DNA of 36,145 bases from Draconibacterium orientale (GTDB lineage Bacteria; Bacteroidota; Bacteroidia; Bacteroidales; UBA12170): positions 1 to 36,145 of the forward strand of contig DYSN01000026.1 in NCBI GenBank assembly GCA_020718205.1. Direction: 5' to 3'. How positions within the stretch are numbered: position 1 is the first letter of the stretch; every line of letters begins with the position of its first letter. The translations under genes were made by a program, and so were the position numbers. A model generated the notes under the pieces. It saw only the letters and a program-made list of their open reading frames with translations. It was not told the origin of the DNA and did not search any database. Positions 1-8,690 of the stretch are shown piece by piece.

Positions 1-308
1 TCATCAATCAGAGTGGCATCTTTTAAGAATTGGATTGAAATCTGATTTGCTGTTAATTCAGCTGGTATGGAGAGATAAACAAACAAATAATTCGGATTTA
101 TGGTTCTGATAGTTTTGGAAAGGACAACCCCGGGAGTATTAATTTTTACTTCATAATCAGCAATATCAGGACCATGAAACATGATTTGTAATTGGGGATT
201 GTTCATTCCTTTCCACCAAAAAGGTGGTTTCATTTTGTCTATTTTCTGCCCGTAGCAAATTTGGAGAGAAAGAATAATGGCAAGAATGGATAAAATATAC
301 TTTTTCAT
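1..308 (-). CDS. SusA-like GH13 alpha-amylase/neopullulanase, N-terminal part (cut by window edge)
   Basis: About 102 codons are visible from an ATG at 308; the rest lies left of the window. The protein begins with a signal peptide (MKKYILSILAIILSLQICYG, cleavage probably before QK), so it is exported. The next stretch contains PPFWWKGMNNPQLQIMFHGP, the hallmark of the N-terminal Ig-like domain of cyclomaltodextrinase/neopullulanase GH13 enzymes (Cyc-maltodext_N). In the Bacteroides starch system the equivalent enzyme is SusA, a periplasmic neopullulanase that cuts imported malto-oligosaccharides. It follows susC-susD-susE on the same strand, but a strong terminator at 376-416 separates it from susE, so it may depend on read-through or its own promoter. 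The catalytic barrel is not visible, so the exact specificity is inferred. Confidence 0.8.
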   Translation of the reverse strand, partial: MKKYILSILAIILSLQICYGQKIDKMKPPFWWKGMNNPQLQIMFHGPDIADYEVKINTPGVVLSKTIRTINPNYLFVYLSIPAELTANQISIQFLKDATLID

Positions 309-375
309 TCTAGGAGAGTTTTGTTAAATATGAAAAACGAAAATATGAAAAAACAGCGGGGAAAACTGGATTGGT

Positions 376-416
376 ATAAAAAAAGCTGCTCAGGTAAATT
401 GAATTACCTGAGCAGC
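376..416 (-). terminator. Intrinsic terminator after susE
   Basis: A perfect 13-bp inverted repeat (GCTGCTCAGGTAA at 385-397 and its complement at 404-416) encloses a 6-nt loop. On the minus strand it is followed at once by seven T residues (378-384). It starts about 19 bp after the susE stop codon and ends about 68 bp before the start of the SusA-like gene. It should end, or at least attenuate, transcription of the susCDE operon. Confidence 0.9.
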
Positions 417-434
417 AATGATTATTTATCAATA

Positions 435-1568
435 CTATTGATGAATGAGTTTGTAAGTTTGAGCAGCCAAATCAACCTCGATAAGGTAGGTTCCGGCTTC
501 TGCAACAGGAATTGAAGCAGGGTCGGGATCGGCTTCAGTGGCACGATAGGAAATACTTCCTTTCAAATTGCTTGCGCCATCGGCAGAACCCCATTGAGGA
601 GCCCACTGACCTAGATTTTCGATAAACTTGATATCGGCGGCAGTGAGGGCGGTGGTGATGCTAAATTTACCATTACCATTATTGGTCATTTCCAAAGCAG
701 CGGTATTATCCCATCCGGCCAAAGAGCCATCGCCCAATAGATATAAAGAAGTGGGGGCTGGATATACGGCATATGTAAGATTAGCAGTATCTGCAACAAT
801 TCTGTAAAGACCAGCGGCGTCAGGACAAGGCATGGCAGGAGGATCGGTAACAGTTTCGTCGGGACGATAAACAAGATTACCACCAGTTCCGGTGCCTTCG
901 GTGTCGGTACCCCATTGTGGAGCCCATAGGCCTAACATAGAGATGAATTTGAAATATTTACCAGCACCGCCTAAGTTTGCCACGATACCAAATTTACCTT
1001 CGGAGATATAGCTTGCCGGTAATGCGATTGTATTGGTCCAACCCGCATCGGTACCATCGCCGAGCATGTAAATAGATTTATAAATTACTTCTTCGCTATA
1101 AGGAGTAATATAAAGGGTGATGGGCTCAGAAATTGTTGATTCACCTGTGTTGTGTGAAGTGATATGAGACAATAATCTGAAGCTAACTGCTGTGGAAACT
1201 TCAATAGGGATATTGTTGTTTAACATGAGAATGTTCATGGCACCCACGGTATATTCAATTTCGTTTCCGTCGATATTTTTAACAAAAATCGGTGAACTGA
1301 AATTATTGGCGGCCAGATCCATTTCCAATCGGTAGGAAGTATTTGCTAATTCGCTAAAGCTATACTCCGGTGCTGTCCAGGTGAACTTTGTAAGAACCTG
1401 ATCTTTATTGTCTTCCAGCAGCACGAAAGTGGCACCGGCAGCAGGGCTGGTGAAGGCCGCAGGCTTAACTTCGCTGGTATTCAAAACAGGATCTTTATCA
1501 TCCTTATTGCAAGAATACATCAACAAGAGGCTCATGATGCCGATATATAAAATTGATATTTTTTTCAT
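435..1568 (-). CDS. susE: SusE-like outer-membrane starch-binding lipoprotein
   Basis: A 377-residue lipoprotein. I chose the ATG at 1568 because it starts a clean lipoprotein signal ending in the lipobox LMYSC (Cys20); a longer frame from 1601 would overlap susD and add a non-signal leader. Residues about 27-150 resemble the SusE N-terminal Ig-like domain. Two tandem starch-binding modules follow, each opening with a YMLGDG/YLLGDG motif and carrying a LWAPQWG or QWAPQWG aromatic patch typical of SusE/SusF modules. One domain plus two modules, and the length, match Bacteroides SusE rather than the three-module SusF. It should sit on the cell surface and help hold alpha-glucan for the SusC/D transporter. 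It lies 19 bp after susD and is the last gene before the terminator. Confidence 0.9.
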   Translation of the reverse strand: MKKISILYIGIMSLLLMYSCNKDDKDPVLNTSEVKPAAFTSPAAGATFVLLEDNKDQVLTKFTWTAPEYSFSELANTSYRLEMDLAANNFSSPIFVKNIDGNEIEYTVGAMNILMLNNNIPIEVSTAVSFRLLSHITSHNTGESTISEPITLYITPYSEEVIYKSIYMLGDGTDAGWTNTIALPASYISEGKFGIVANLGGAGKYFKFISMLGLWAPQWGTDTEGTGTGGNLVYRPDETVTDPPAMPCPDAAGLYRIVADTANLTYAVYPAPTSLYLLGDGSLAGWDNTAALEMTNNGNGKFSITTALTAADIKFIENLGQWAPQWGSADGASNLKGSISYRATEADPDPASIPVAEAGTYLIEVDLAAQTYKLIHQ

Positions 1569-1587
1569 TGTAGTAAATTTTAAAATA

Positions 1588-3786
1588 TTAATAACCATCA
1601 TTTTGATTCAAATTTGGATTGGCTCCAATATCAGTGGAAGGGATGGGGAACAGATTATATTTTTCATCAACCGAAGTACCGGTATTCACATTTCCTTTCC
1701 AATCCCACAGATAACTGCCACTTGTAAATCTTCCGTAACGGATAAGGTCAGTTCTTCTGTGACCTTCCCAATAAAGTTCACGGGCACGTTCGTCGAGAAT
1801 GAAATCAAGGGTGAGTTCGGCAGCAGAAATATTTTCAGTGGCAACGCCATAGGCTCTTTCGCGAATTTGGTTAACATAGTCCAAAGCTTTATTCAAATCG
1901 CCAGTTCCACCGCGCAATACAGCTTCGGCATACATGAGTTGGAAATCGGCCAAACGGAAAACCGGGTAGTCATTGTCGGGGAATGTTAGGTCGGAACCTA
2001 TTCTTCCATCGCGTGTAATATTTCTGAATTTAGCTACTGCATAACCTTGAGTGAATTCGAAGATACTTTCTATCATAAGGGTTTGACCATCGGTGTGGAA
2101 AGCAGCTCTGGCATCGTAGGCTGGTGCCGACTCGAGCGATACAGTGTAAGTATAGTCTGGAGCTCCGAGTTTTAGAGTAATCTTGTAACTTCCGGCACTG
2201 GCGATTGCAATATCCGCTCCACCGGGCTCAAGTATTCCATCAGCGGCATTGTCACCAAGATTGATTCCCCAATCGTCGTTGGCTCTGAATTTTATAAAGC
2301 CTTCGGTGAGGTCTGCATATATTTCCCACATGTTGGTTTCGGTGTTATAGGTCATATCCTGATCTGAATCCCATCCGCCAGCGGTTGAAGAACCAATAAG
2401 TCCCCAATGTGTACTGACAACGGTATAAGTTTTCGCTACAGTATCCACATTAATTTTGTAGTAGCCCGGATCGGCGGCAACGATATTGGTTCCTCCTAAA
2501 TCTAAAGTTCCGTCGGCACCTGTATCACCCCAATTATAGTCCCAGCTTGGGCCAGTGGTGAATTTGAATGCGGTTCCGGCATCGACAAAATTGAAGTAGC
2601 CTTCATAGTTGCCATCGCTGTTAACAGAAGCCAAAACTGTGGTTGTGTTGGTAGGATCCCATCCCTGATAAGAACCAGGACAATATAATACAGGATACTC
2701 TTTCGATTTTGGAGGAATAGGAGAGACCACCAATCCTTTTTCGGTGATTTCGGGGTAGAATTTTTTAACGAAAGCACTTGTAACGCGTGTTCCGCCCCAA
2801 CCGCCGTCGATACCAAACTCAGAAGGAACCATGGAACCACCAACAGCAGCATGAACAACAAAGGTCATACCACCCCAGGTGCGGGTATGGATTCCGTCGA
2901 AGGCAACAGGGAAAATAATCTCAGAGCTTAAATGGTTATCGCCGTTGAAATTGTGGAAATAGTTAGGCTCTAAAGAATAACCGGCATTGATGATTTTTTC
3001 AGAATAAGTAGCGGCTTCAGTGTACTTGTTAACTCCTGCATAAACTTCGGCGTTGAGATATAATTTGGCTAAAACTGCCCATACACCAGCTTTATCGGTG
3101 CGGCCATATTCGTTGGCTCTGGGTTCTGGCAAACCACCTTCAATGGCTTTTAATTCTGTTTCTAACCAGCTATAGAGGTCAGCTCTTTTTATTTGTGTGG
3201 GCAGAAAAGCGCCAACTGCATCATTTTCAGTTACAAAAGGAACATTTCCAAACATATCTAAGGCATGATAATAACTCAGGGCGCGTAAATAACGAGCTTC
3301 CAGTCTGTAGTTTTGGATATTGGTTTTGTCGGTTCCGGAGATATTTCTTTCTGATAATTTATCATCGGTTGATTCTCTGATGAACTCATTACACAAAGAG
3401 ATTTGATAGAAGATACGGTTGTACATGGCTGTAACAAACTCGTTGGAAGGAGTCCAGTCCATATCGTGATAGTCTCTCAGGTTACCATCGTTCCAGGCTA
3501 TAACAGCTTCGTCGGTGCTTAATTCCTGAGCTTTCCAGTATTGACGCAGATAGGTAGAGAAACCCTCATCAATACCTGAAATATCGGGTTGGCCAGCAGG
3601 CCCTTCTTGTCCGGAGACAGCAAGTCCGGCATATAATTTTGCCAGAACATTGTAATAGTTGGCGGGGGTTTCGTAAACAGAAGCCGATGTAATAACGGTT
3701 TCATCGAGAGGGGTTGTGTCCAGGTCTTTGAGACAGGAGCTGAAACCCACAATAAAAACGATTAAAATTATATATAACTTTTTCAT
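1588..3786 (-). CDS. susD: SusD-like starch-binding lipoprotein with two inserted SusE/F-type modules
   Basis: A 732-residue surface lipoprotein, lipobox GFSSC with Cys18. Residues about 19-360 and 553-732 are RagB/SusD family: the TPR-like helices include RLEARYLRALSYYHALDMFG, and the C-terminal half has RLADFQLMYAEAVLR and DFILDERARELYWEGHRRTD. Between them, residues about 363-552 hold two tandem beta-sandwich modules of about 95 residues resembling SusE/SusF starch-binding repeats. The first starts at YPVLYCPGSYQGWDP, the second at HWGLIGSSTAGGWDSDQD, and both contain a WG(D/I)…GD/GDNAADG pattern. This explains the length, against about 550 for B. thetaiotaomicron SusD. The gene is 21 bp downstream of susC. 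It should form the lid of the SusC transporter and capture alpha-glucan; the extra modules probably add binding sites (inference). Confidence 0.93.
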   Translation of the reverse strand: MKKLYIILIVFIVGFSSCLKDLDTTPLDETVITSASVYETPANYYNVLAKLYAGLAVSGQEGPAGQPDISGIDEGFSTYLRQYWKAQELSTDEAVIAWNDGNLRDYHDMDWTPSNEFVTAMYNRIFYQISLCNEFIRESTDDKLSERNISGTDKTNIQNYRLEARYLRALSYYHALDMFGNVPFVTENDAVGAFLPTQIKRADLYSWLETELKAIEGGLPEPRANEYGRTDKAGVWAVLAKLYLNAEVYAGVNKYTEAATYSEKIINAGYSLEPNYFHNFNGDNHLSSEIIFPVAFDGIHTRTWGGMTFVVHAAVGGSMVPSEFGIDGGWGGTRVTSAFVKKFYPEITEKGLVVSPIPPKSKEYPVLYCPGSYQGWDPTNTTTVLASVNSDGNYEGYFNFVDAGTAFKFTTGPSWDYNWGDTGADGTLDLGGTNIVAADPGYYKINVDTVAKTYTVVSTHWGLIGSSTAGGWDSDQDMTYNTETNMWEIYADLTEGFIKFRANDDWGINLGDNAADGILEPGGADIAIASAGSYKITLKLGAPDYTYTVSLESAPAYDARAAFHTDGQTLMIESIFEFTQGYAVAKFRNITRDGRIGSDLTFPDNDYPVFRLADFQLMYAEAVLRGGTGDLNKALDYVNQIRERAYGVATENISAAELTLDFILDERARELYWEGHRRTDLIRYGRFTSGSYLWDWKGNVNTGTSVDEKYNLFPIPSTDIGANPNLNQNDGY

Positions 3787-3807
3787 GATTTCTAAGGATA
3801 TTAATGG

Positions 3808-6789
3808 TTATAAACTAAGTTTCAGGCCAACAATAAAATTTCTCGATCTTGGATACACATTATTGTCGATACCGCCAAACACTTCGGGATCAAGACCAGT
3901 ATAGTTTGTGAAAGTATAAAGGTTTTGAACTGTGAAAGAAAGATTTAAGCTCGACTTATCTGTAAAGAGTTTTTGGAAGGTATAGCCTAATTTTACATAG
4001 TCAATTCTGAAGAATGAAGCATCTTCAACATAGTAATCAGAAAAATATTCATAGTTAGTGAAATTATTTTCCTTAGCATCTACAGTGGTGTTTATTAAAT
4101 AGCCAACACTGTTGTACATGCTTCCGGCAGAACCGTTGGATGAGTTCACGTTGTTGTATACTGCGTTACCAAAACTTCCGTGGCCAGCAGCCGAAATCTC
4201 AAAACTTTTGTAAGTGAAACGGGTATTTGCACCATAAATGATATCCCCGGAAGGTTTTTTGTAATGGTATTTATCTTTTTCAGTTATTTCACCATCGCCA
4301 TCTCTGTCAACATAGAGACCCTGAATAGGTAATCCATTTTCATCGTAAACCTGTTCGTAAACATAGAACGAATTCATGGGGTGACCAATGCTGTGAATCT
4401 GGATATTATTACCAACACCGCCACTGATGATACCAGTTGGAACACCAACATAACCTGAAGCATCATTAAGAGTTAACTTGGTGATTTCGTTTTGGTTATA
4501 GTTTGCATTCAAGCCAATTTCCCAAAGTGCATTTTTCGATGATACCGGACGACCAGTGATACTGAATTCAACCCCTCTGTTTTCCATGGAACCAATGTTG
4601 GTATAAATGTAGTTGGTCAGGTTTGAACCAGCAGGAACAGAAATATAGTTGATTAAGTCATCGGTTTCGCGGATATAGTATTCAATAGATCCATAGATTC
4701 TGTCGCGGGCAAAACCATAATCCAAAGCAAAGTTAAGGGTTGTGGTTTCTTCCCATTTTATATTTTCATCGTATCCGCTGGGGCGTAATGTGTAAACAAA
4801 TTGATTTCCAAATTGATACATTGCATTACTTTGACTCCACATATATAATGGAAGATAAGGATAGTTATTGTTTAAAATGTCCTGTTGACCAGTAACACCC
4901 CAACCGGCGCGCAATTTCAACTCAGAAACAGAGTTAACATCTCTCAGAAAACCTTCTTCTTTAACTTTCCATGCCAAAGCTACAGAAGGGAAAATACCTG
5001 CTCTGTTATCTTTAGAGAAACGCGAAGAATTGTCATTTCTTAAGGTGGCTGTTAACAAGTATCTGTCGGCCAATGTGTAGTTTAATCTGCCGAAGAAAGA
5101 AACTAAGAAATACTCGGTGGGCCTTATTGGACCATCGGTTACATCGGTCTGAATGATGTTGCTGTTATAGCTATAATTGCTTCTGTAAAAATGCTGCCAG
5201 GAATAACCAGCGGTCAAATCAATTTTAGATTTGATAGAGGTAATATCCTTGGTATAATTCAGATAGAAATCTAAAGTTTGGTTCTTTTTTGCTTGAGAAT
5301 AATGATTCATTCTTCCACCAATTATATCACCATTTGCATCAACATCATAAGCGCTTCTTGCATTTAAAGGAACGTTGATTGTACCATTGGATCCGGAATT
5401 ATCGAAAGCCAGATTCAGATTGGCTCTGAGGTCGGGGAGGAAGTGGAATTTATAATCGGCTTGAAAATTACCCATAAATCTGCTCACATTCGACCTGTCT
5501 TCTCTTTGTTCCAACAGACCAACAGGGTTAACAGGTGCAATAGTGATGGGACGGCCATTGCCATTGGTTTGCATCCATTCCCAATATCCGCCCAAATCGT
5601 TTCCTTCTTCGCGAACATTTTGGGTAGGATCGAAAACTATGGCACTTCCAAGTGAGCCCTGATCGGCAAACCGACTTTGGGTGAACATAGTTTTTAAATT
5701 AACGTTGAGTTTCAGGTGATCCTTAAACAAGCTGGGGTTCAAAGAAACGGCAGCAGTAGTTCTTTTGTATTCGGATGTAATTAAAATACCTTTTTGATCC
5801 ATGTAACCCAATGAAACATAATAAGGAAGCTTGTCTGCACTACCAGTAGCTGTTACAGAGTGATCCTGGCCAAAGGAGTTTTTGAGGATTTCTTTTTGCC
5901 AGTCGGTATTTGCTGTTCCCAATAAGCTTGCGGCAGAAGATTCTGCACCGTAAATGGAATTTACTTGCGATCTGAATTCATCAGCATTCAATACTTCAAT
6001 ATAATCAGAAACGGTGTAGAAAGTTGCTAATCCATTGTAAGTTAGAGTGAATGGAGTTCCTTGTTTACCTTTTTTTGTAGTAACAAGAATAACACCGTTC
6101 GATGCTCTCGAACCATAAATAGCAGTTGCAGATGCGTCTTTTAGAACTGTCATTGATTCAATATCGTCAGGATTGATGGTGCTTAAAGGGTTAGCAATAC
6201 CAGAAATTCCATCGTTATCCACTGGTATACCATCGATAACGATAAGTGGGTCGTTGTTCGCAGATAAGCTTGAACCACCTCTGATTCTGATAACAGAACC
6301 TCCACCGGGAGCTCCATCGGTTGTTACCTGAACACCGGAAATTTTTCCGGTTAACAGTTCCTGTGGAGAGGTGATAGCACCCTGATTAAATTCATCCTGT
6401 CCCAGGGTTGCCACTGAGCCTGTTGCATCGCCTTTTTTAACTTCACCATATCCGATAACCACGATTTCTTCGAGGAGCTCAGATTGATAAATCATGCTCA
6501 CATTCAACGATGAGCCGGAAACGGTAAGTTCCTGATTGGAATAACCAACATAGCTAAAAACCAAAATAGCGCCTTGTTTCGCATTAATAGAGTAGCGCCC
6601 ATCGATGTCGGTAATGGTACCGTTGGTAGTTCCTTTTTCCAGAACAGAAACGCCAATCAGAGTAACCCCGTCCGATTTATCTGTCACTGTTCCGGTCACG
6701 GTCATACTCTGACCGTAAACTAGAGAAGAGAAACCCAATGCCAGTAAGACCAGGCAGAGGAATTTCAGGTTTTGATAAATTTGTAACAT
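3808..6789 (-). CDS. susC: SusC-like TonB-dependent outer-membrane transporter
   Basis: A 993-residue protein with a signal peptide cleaved near VYGQS (residues 25-28). Order of domains: a carboxypeptidase-regulatory-like domain at about 30-100 (VTGTVTDKSDGVTLIGVSV), a TonB-box-like segment EEIVVIGYGE at about 107-116, a plug domain at about 117-230 with RIRGGSSLSANNDPLIVIDG, then a 22-strand-type barrel ending in an aromatic-rich SRNFIVGLKLSL terminus. This is the standard SusC layout. It should take up malto-oligosaccharides across the outer membrane using TonB energy, paired with the SusD lid encoded 21 bp downstream. It is first in the operon and is read divergently from the LacI-type regulator. 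The starch substrate is inferred from the SusE and GH13 neighbours, not from SusC itself. Confidence 0.95.
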   Translation of the reverse strand: MLQIYQNLKFLCLVLLALGFSSLVYGQSMTVTGTVTDKSDGVTLIGVSVLEKGTTNGTITDIDGRYSINAKQGAILVFSYVGYSNQELTVSGSSLNVSMIYQSELLEEIVVIGYGEVKKGDATGSVATLGQDEFNQGAITSPQELLTGKISGVQVTTDGAPGGGSVIRIRGGSSLSANNDPLIVIDGIPVDNDGISGIANPLSTINPDDIESMTVLKDASATAIYGSRASNGVILVTTKKGKQGTPFTLTYNGLATFYTVSDYIEVLNADEFRSQVNSIYGAESSAASLLGTANTDWQKEILKNSFGQDHSVTATGSADKLPYYVSLGYMDQKGILITSEYKRTTAAVSLNPSLFKDHLKLNVNLKTMFTQSRFADQGSLGSAIVFDPTQNVREEGNDLGGYWEWMQTNGNGRPITIAPVNPVGLLEQREDRSNVSRFMGNFQADYKFHFLPDLRANLNLAFDNSGSNGTINVPLNARSAYDVDANGDIIGGRMNHYSQAKKNQTLDFYLNYTKDITSIKSKIDLTAGYSWQHFYRSNYSYNSNIIQTDVTDGPIRPTEYFLVSFFGRLNYTLADRYLLTATLRNDNSSRFSKDNRAGIFPSVALAWKVKEEGFLRDVNSVSELKLRAGWGVTGQQDILNNNYPYLPLYMWSQSNAMYQFGNQFVYTLRPSGYDENIKWEETTTLNFALDYGFARDRIYGSIEYYIRETDDLINYISVPAGSNLTNYIYTNIGSMENRGVEFSITGRPVSSKNALWEIGLNANYNQNEITKLTLNDASGYVGVPTGIISGGVGNNIQIHSIGHPMNSFYVYEQVYDENGLPIQGLYVDRDGDGEITEKDKYHYKKPSGDIIYGANTRFTYKSFEISAAGHGSFGNAVYNNVNSSNGSAGSMYNSVGYLINTTVDAKENNFTNYEYFSDYYVEDASFFRIDYVKLGYTFQKLFTDKSSLNLSFTVQNLYTFTNYTGLDPEVFGGIDNNVYPRSRNFIVGLKLSL

Positions 6790-6941
6790 ATGATATTTGT
6801 TTAAGATTGATTTATCCCCATAATTGGGTTGTTGAGTTATTTTTTAACTTGCGCAAAAAAACGTGACTAATTTATTAAAATCCCTTAAATTTTAAGTTTT
6901 ATTAACAAGCATGTTAAATATAAATGATGCAATCGGTTTCA

Positions 6942-6951
6942 CAAACGTTTG
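6942..6951. promoter_or_regulatory. Candidate LacI-family operator in the susC/lacI-type intergenic region
   Basis: CAAACGTTTG is a perfect 10-bp palindrome with the central CG typical of LacI-family operators. It lies in the 210-bp divergent region, 48 bp before the regulator start and about 150 bp upstream of susC. It probably binds the regulator encoded at 7000. I did not find a convincing TAnnTTTG -7 box for either gene here. Confidence 0.6.
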
Positions 6952-6999
6952 CGGTTAATAATTTTAAGCTATTTTTAATGCCAAATTAATCAAATTACT

Positions 7000-8010
7000 A
7001 TGAGTCGGCATCCGATAACTATTAAAGACATTGCCAAAATCCTGAATATTTCGGTGAGTACAGTGAGTCGTGCATTGAAAAACCATCCTGATATCAGTAC
7101 ATCTACCAAGAAAGCCGTTCAGGATATGGCCAACGAACTCAATTACCGTCCCAACGAAATTGCCTTGAGTTTAAAGAACAGGAAGAGTAAAATTATTGGA
7201 ATCATGGTTCCGAAGTTGGTTCATCATTTCTTCTCCTCGGTAATCGAAGGGGTAGAAAATGTGGCCTATGAGCAAGGCTATCAGGTGATGATTTATCACA
7301 GCGATGAGAAGCTGGATCGGGAAATTCAACTCACACAATCGTTCATGTCGTACCGGCTGGATGGTTTAATAGTTTCCATGAGTAAGGAGACCGAAGATTT
7401 TACCCATTTCAATAAGCTGGCACAGTTGGGAGTTCCCATTGTATATTTCGACAGGGTTCCTGATGGAGAATACAATAAGGTAATTTTCGACGACTATCAG
7501 GGCGCCCTGGATGCGGTGAATCATTTATTGGACTGCGGATGTAAGAATATTGTGCATTTTGCAGCTTCATCCATTATGGATATTGGAAGGAAGCGTATTC
7601 AGGGCTATAGAAAAGCTATGGAACAAAGTGGAAACCGGGTAACCGATGGAATGATAGTAACCTGCGACTCCTATGCCGATGCATTGGTAAAAACTGATGA
7701 AGTGCTCAAAAGCATCCCCGATTTGGATGGTATTTTCGCGGTTAATGACCTCACAGCCATTGGAGCCATCAAGCGATTGATAAAGCATGGAAAATGTGTA
7801 CCGAAAGATGTAAAGGTAATGGGGTTTACCAACGAGATTAGCTCTGCTATATATTCGCCAAGTTTAAGTACGGTGGATCAGCAGGGGGTGATTATGGGCG
7901 AGGAGGCGGCCCAGCTGCTTCTTCAGAACATGGATGGGATTAACAGAGCACAGGTTAAGGTAATAAAAGCCAATTTGGTGGTTAGAGAATCCACTTCGGG
8001 AAATTCATAG
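7000..8010 (+). CDS. LacI-family transcriptional regulator of the sus-like locus
   Basis: A 336-residue regulator. Residues 6-25 form the LacI helix-turn-helix (ITIKDIAKILNISVSTVSRA), followed by the hinge helix region NYRPNEIALSLK at about 48-59 and a periplasmic-binding-protein-like sensor domain (about 62-330) with typical strands such as IIGIMVPKLVHHFFSSVIEG and DGIFAVNDLTAIGAIK. It is divergent from susC with the palindrome at 6942-6951 between them, so it most likely controls the starch operon in response to a maltodextrin-type ligand (inference from position). B. thetaiotaomicron uses the membrane regulator SusR instead, so this locus is wired differently; LacI/MalR-type control of starch loci is known in other Bacteroidota. 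Its last 6 bp overlap the convergent mobA-like gene. Confidence 0.93.
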   Translation: MSRHPITIKDIAKILNISVSTVSRALKNHPDISTSTKKAVQDMANELNYRPNEIALSLKNRKSKIIGIMVPKLVHHFFSSVIEGVENVAYEQGYQVMIYHSDEKLDREIQLTQSFMSYRLDGLIVSMSKETEDFTHFNKLAQLGVPIVYFDRVPDGEYNKVIFDDYQGALDAVNHLLDCGCKNIVHFAASSIMDIGRKRIQGYRKAMEQSGNRVTDGMIVTCDSYADALVKTDEVLKSIPDLDGIFAVNDLTAIGAIKRLIKHGKCVPKDVKVMGFTNEISSAIYSPSLSTVDQQGVIMGEEAAQLLLQNMDGINRAQVKVIKANLVVRESTSGNS

Positions 8011-8580
8011 ATGAATCGCTGAGCTTTTTAAGTCGTTCGGGGTGTTGAAGTTGGAAAAACAAGTATCCAGATTTTCTTCCTGCTTCAGGCTTATCACCTT
8101 ATAATTTGTTTGAAAAATGGTATCGATAAGTTTGAATTTTCCTTGCTGCAGATTGGATTCGAGAAGTGGTAAAACCCGTTTGTGGTAGAGACCTGTCAGC
8201 GGATGATATTTAGCATCGGAAGTTTTGAAAATGACCACATCTTGGTTAGAATAATTTTTTATGAGCAAATCAGCAATGGCCTTGTTGAGAAACGGTGTAT
8301 CGCACGAAAGGATCAGATTGATGTCGAAGGAAGAGTGAAAAAGCCCTGAATGAATTCCCCCCATTGGCCCCGTATCCTGAAAAATATCGGGGATGTTTTT
8401 AACGCCAAATTTTTTATAATCAGGGTTTTGGGTGATTATAGTGATGTCGTTTGTTAATAATCTCGCAACCTGAATGGAGTATTCGACCAATGCAAGCCCG
8501 TTGAGCATGAACAACCCTTTGTCGCTGCCAAATCTGCTGCTTTTTCCTCCGGATAATATAATTCCGCCCAATTTTATCAT
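8005..8580 (-). CDS. mobA: Molybdenum cofactor guanylyltransferase MobA-like protein
   Basis: A 191-residue nucleotidyltransferase from the ATG at 8580. This start places the nucleotide-binding loop GGIILSGGKSSRFGSDKG near the N-terminus; a longer frame to 8637 would add about 19 unrelated residues. Other family marks are the DTGPMGGIHSGL segment and the metal-binding LSCDTPFLNKAI. MobA transfers GMP to molybdopterin in the cytoplasm to make the bis-MGD cofactor. No other molybdenum cofactor gene is visible nearby, so the substrate is inferred from family resemblance; another sugar or cofactor nucleotidyltransferase is the alternative. It is convergent with the LacI-type regulator. Confidence 0.82.
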   Translation of the reverse strand: MIKLGGIILSGGKSSRFGSDKGLFMLNGLALVEYSIQVARLLTNDITIITQNPDYKKFGVKNIPDIFQDTGPMGGIHSGLFHSSFDINLILSCDTPFLNKAIADLLIKNYSNQDVVIFKTSDAKYHPLTGLYHKRVLPLLESNLQQGKFKLIDTIFQTNYKVISLKQEENLDTCFSNFNTPNDLKSSAIHL

Positions 8581-8628
8581 GTTGGCAAAATTACGATTAA
8601 TAGCAAGTATTGCAATTGAATGTAAAAA

Positions 8629-8659
8629 ATTGGACACGGTAAAAAGTTTTGTAATTTCA
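8629..8659 (+). promoter_or_regulatory. Possible promoter of the M20 amidohydrolase gene
   Basis: ATTG at 8629-8632 and TAATTTCA at 8652-8659 are 19 bp apart, the spacing of Bacteroidota -33/-7 promoters. The -7 box matches six of the eight positions when the two free ones are counted as matches for TAnnTTTG only in part (last two bases differ). This is a weak call resting mainly on spacing and on position 31 bp before the start codon. Confidence 0.3.
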
Positions 8660-8690
8660 CGGCCAAATTAAGGTTAAAAAAATCGAATGT

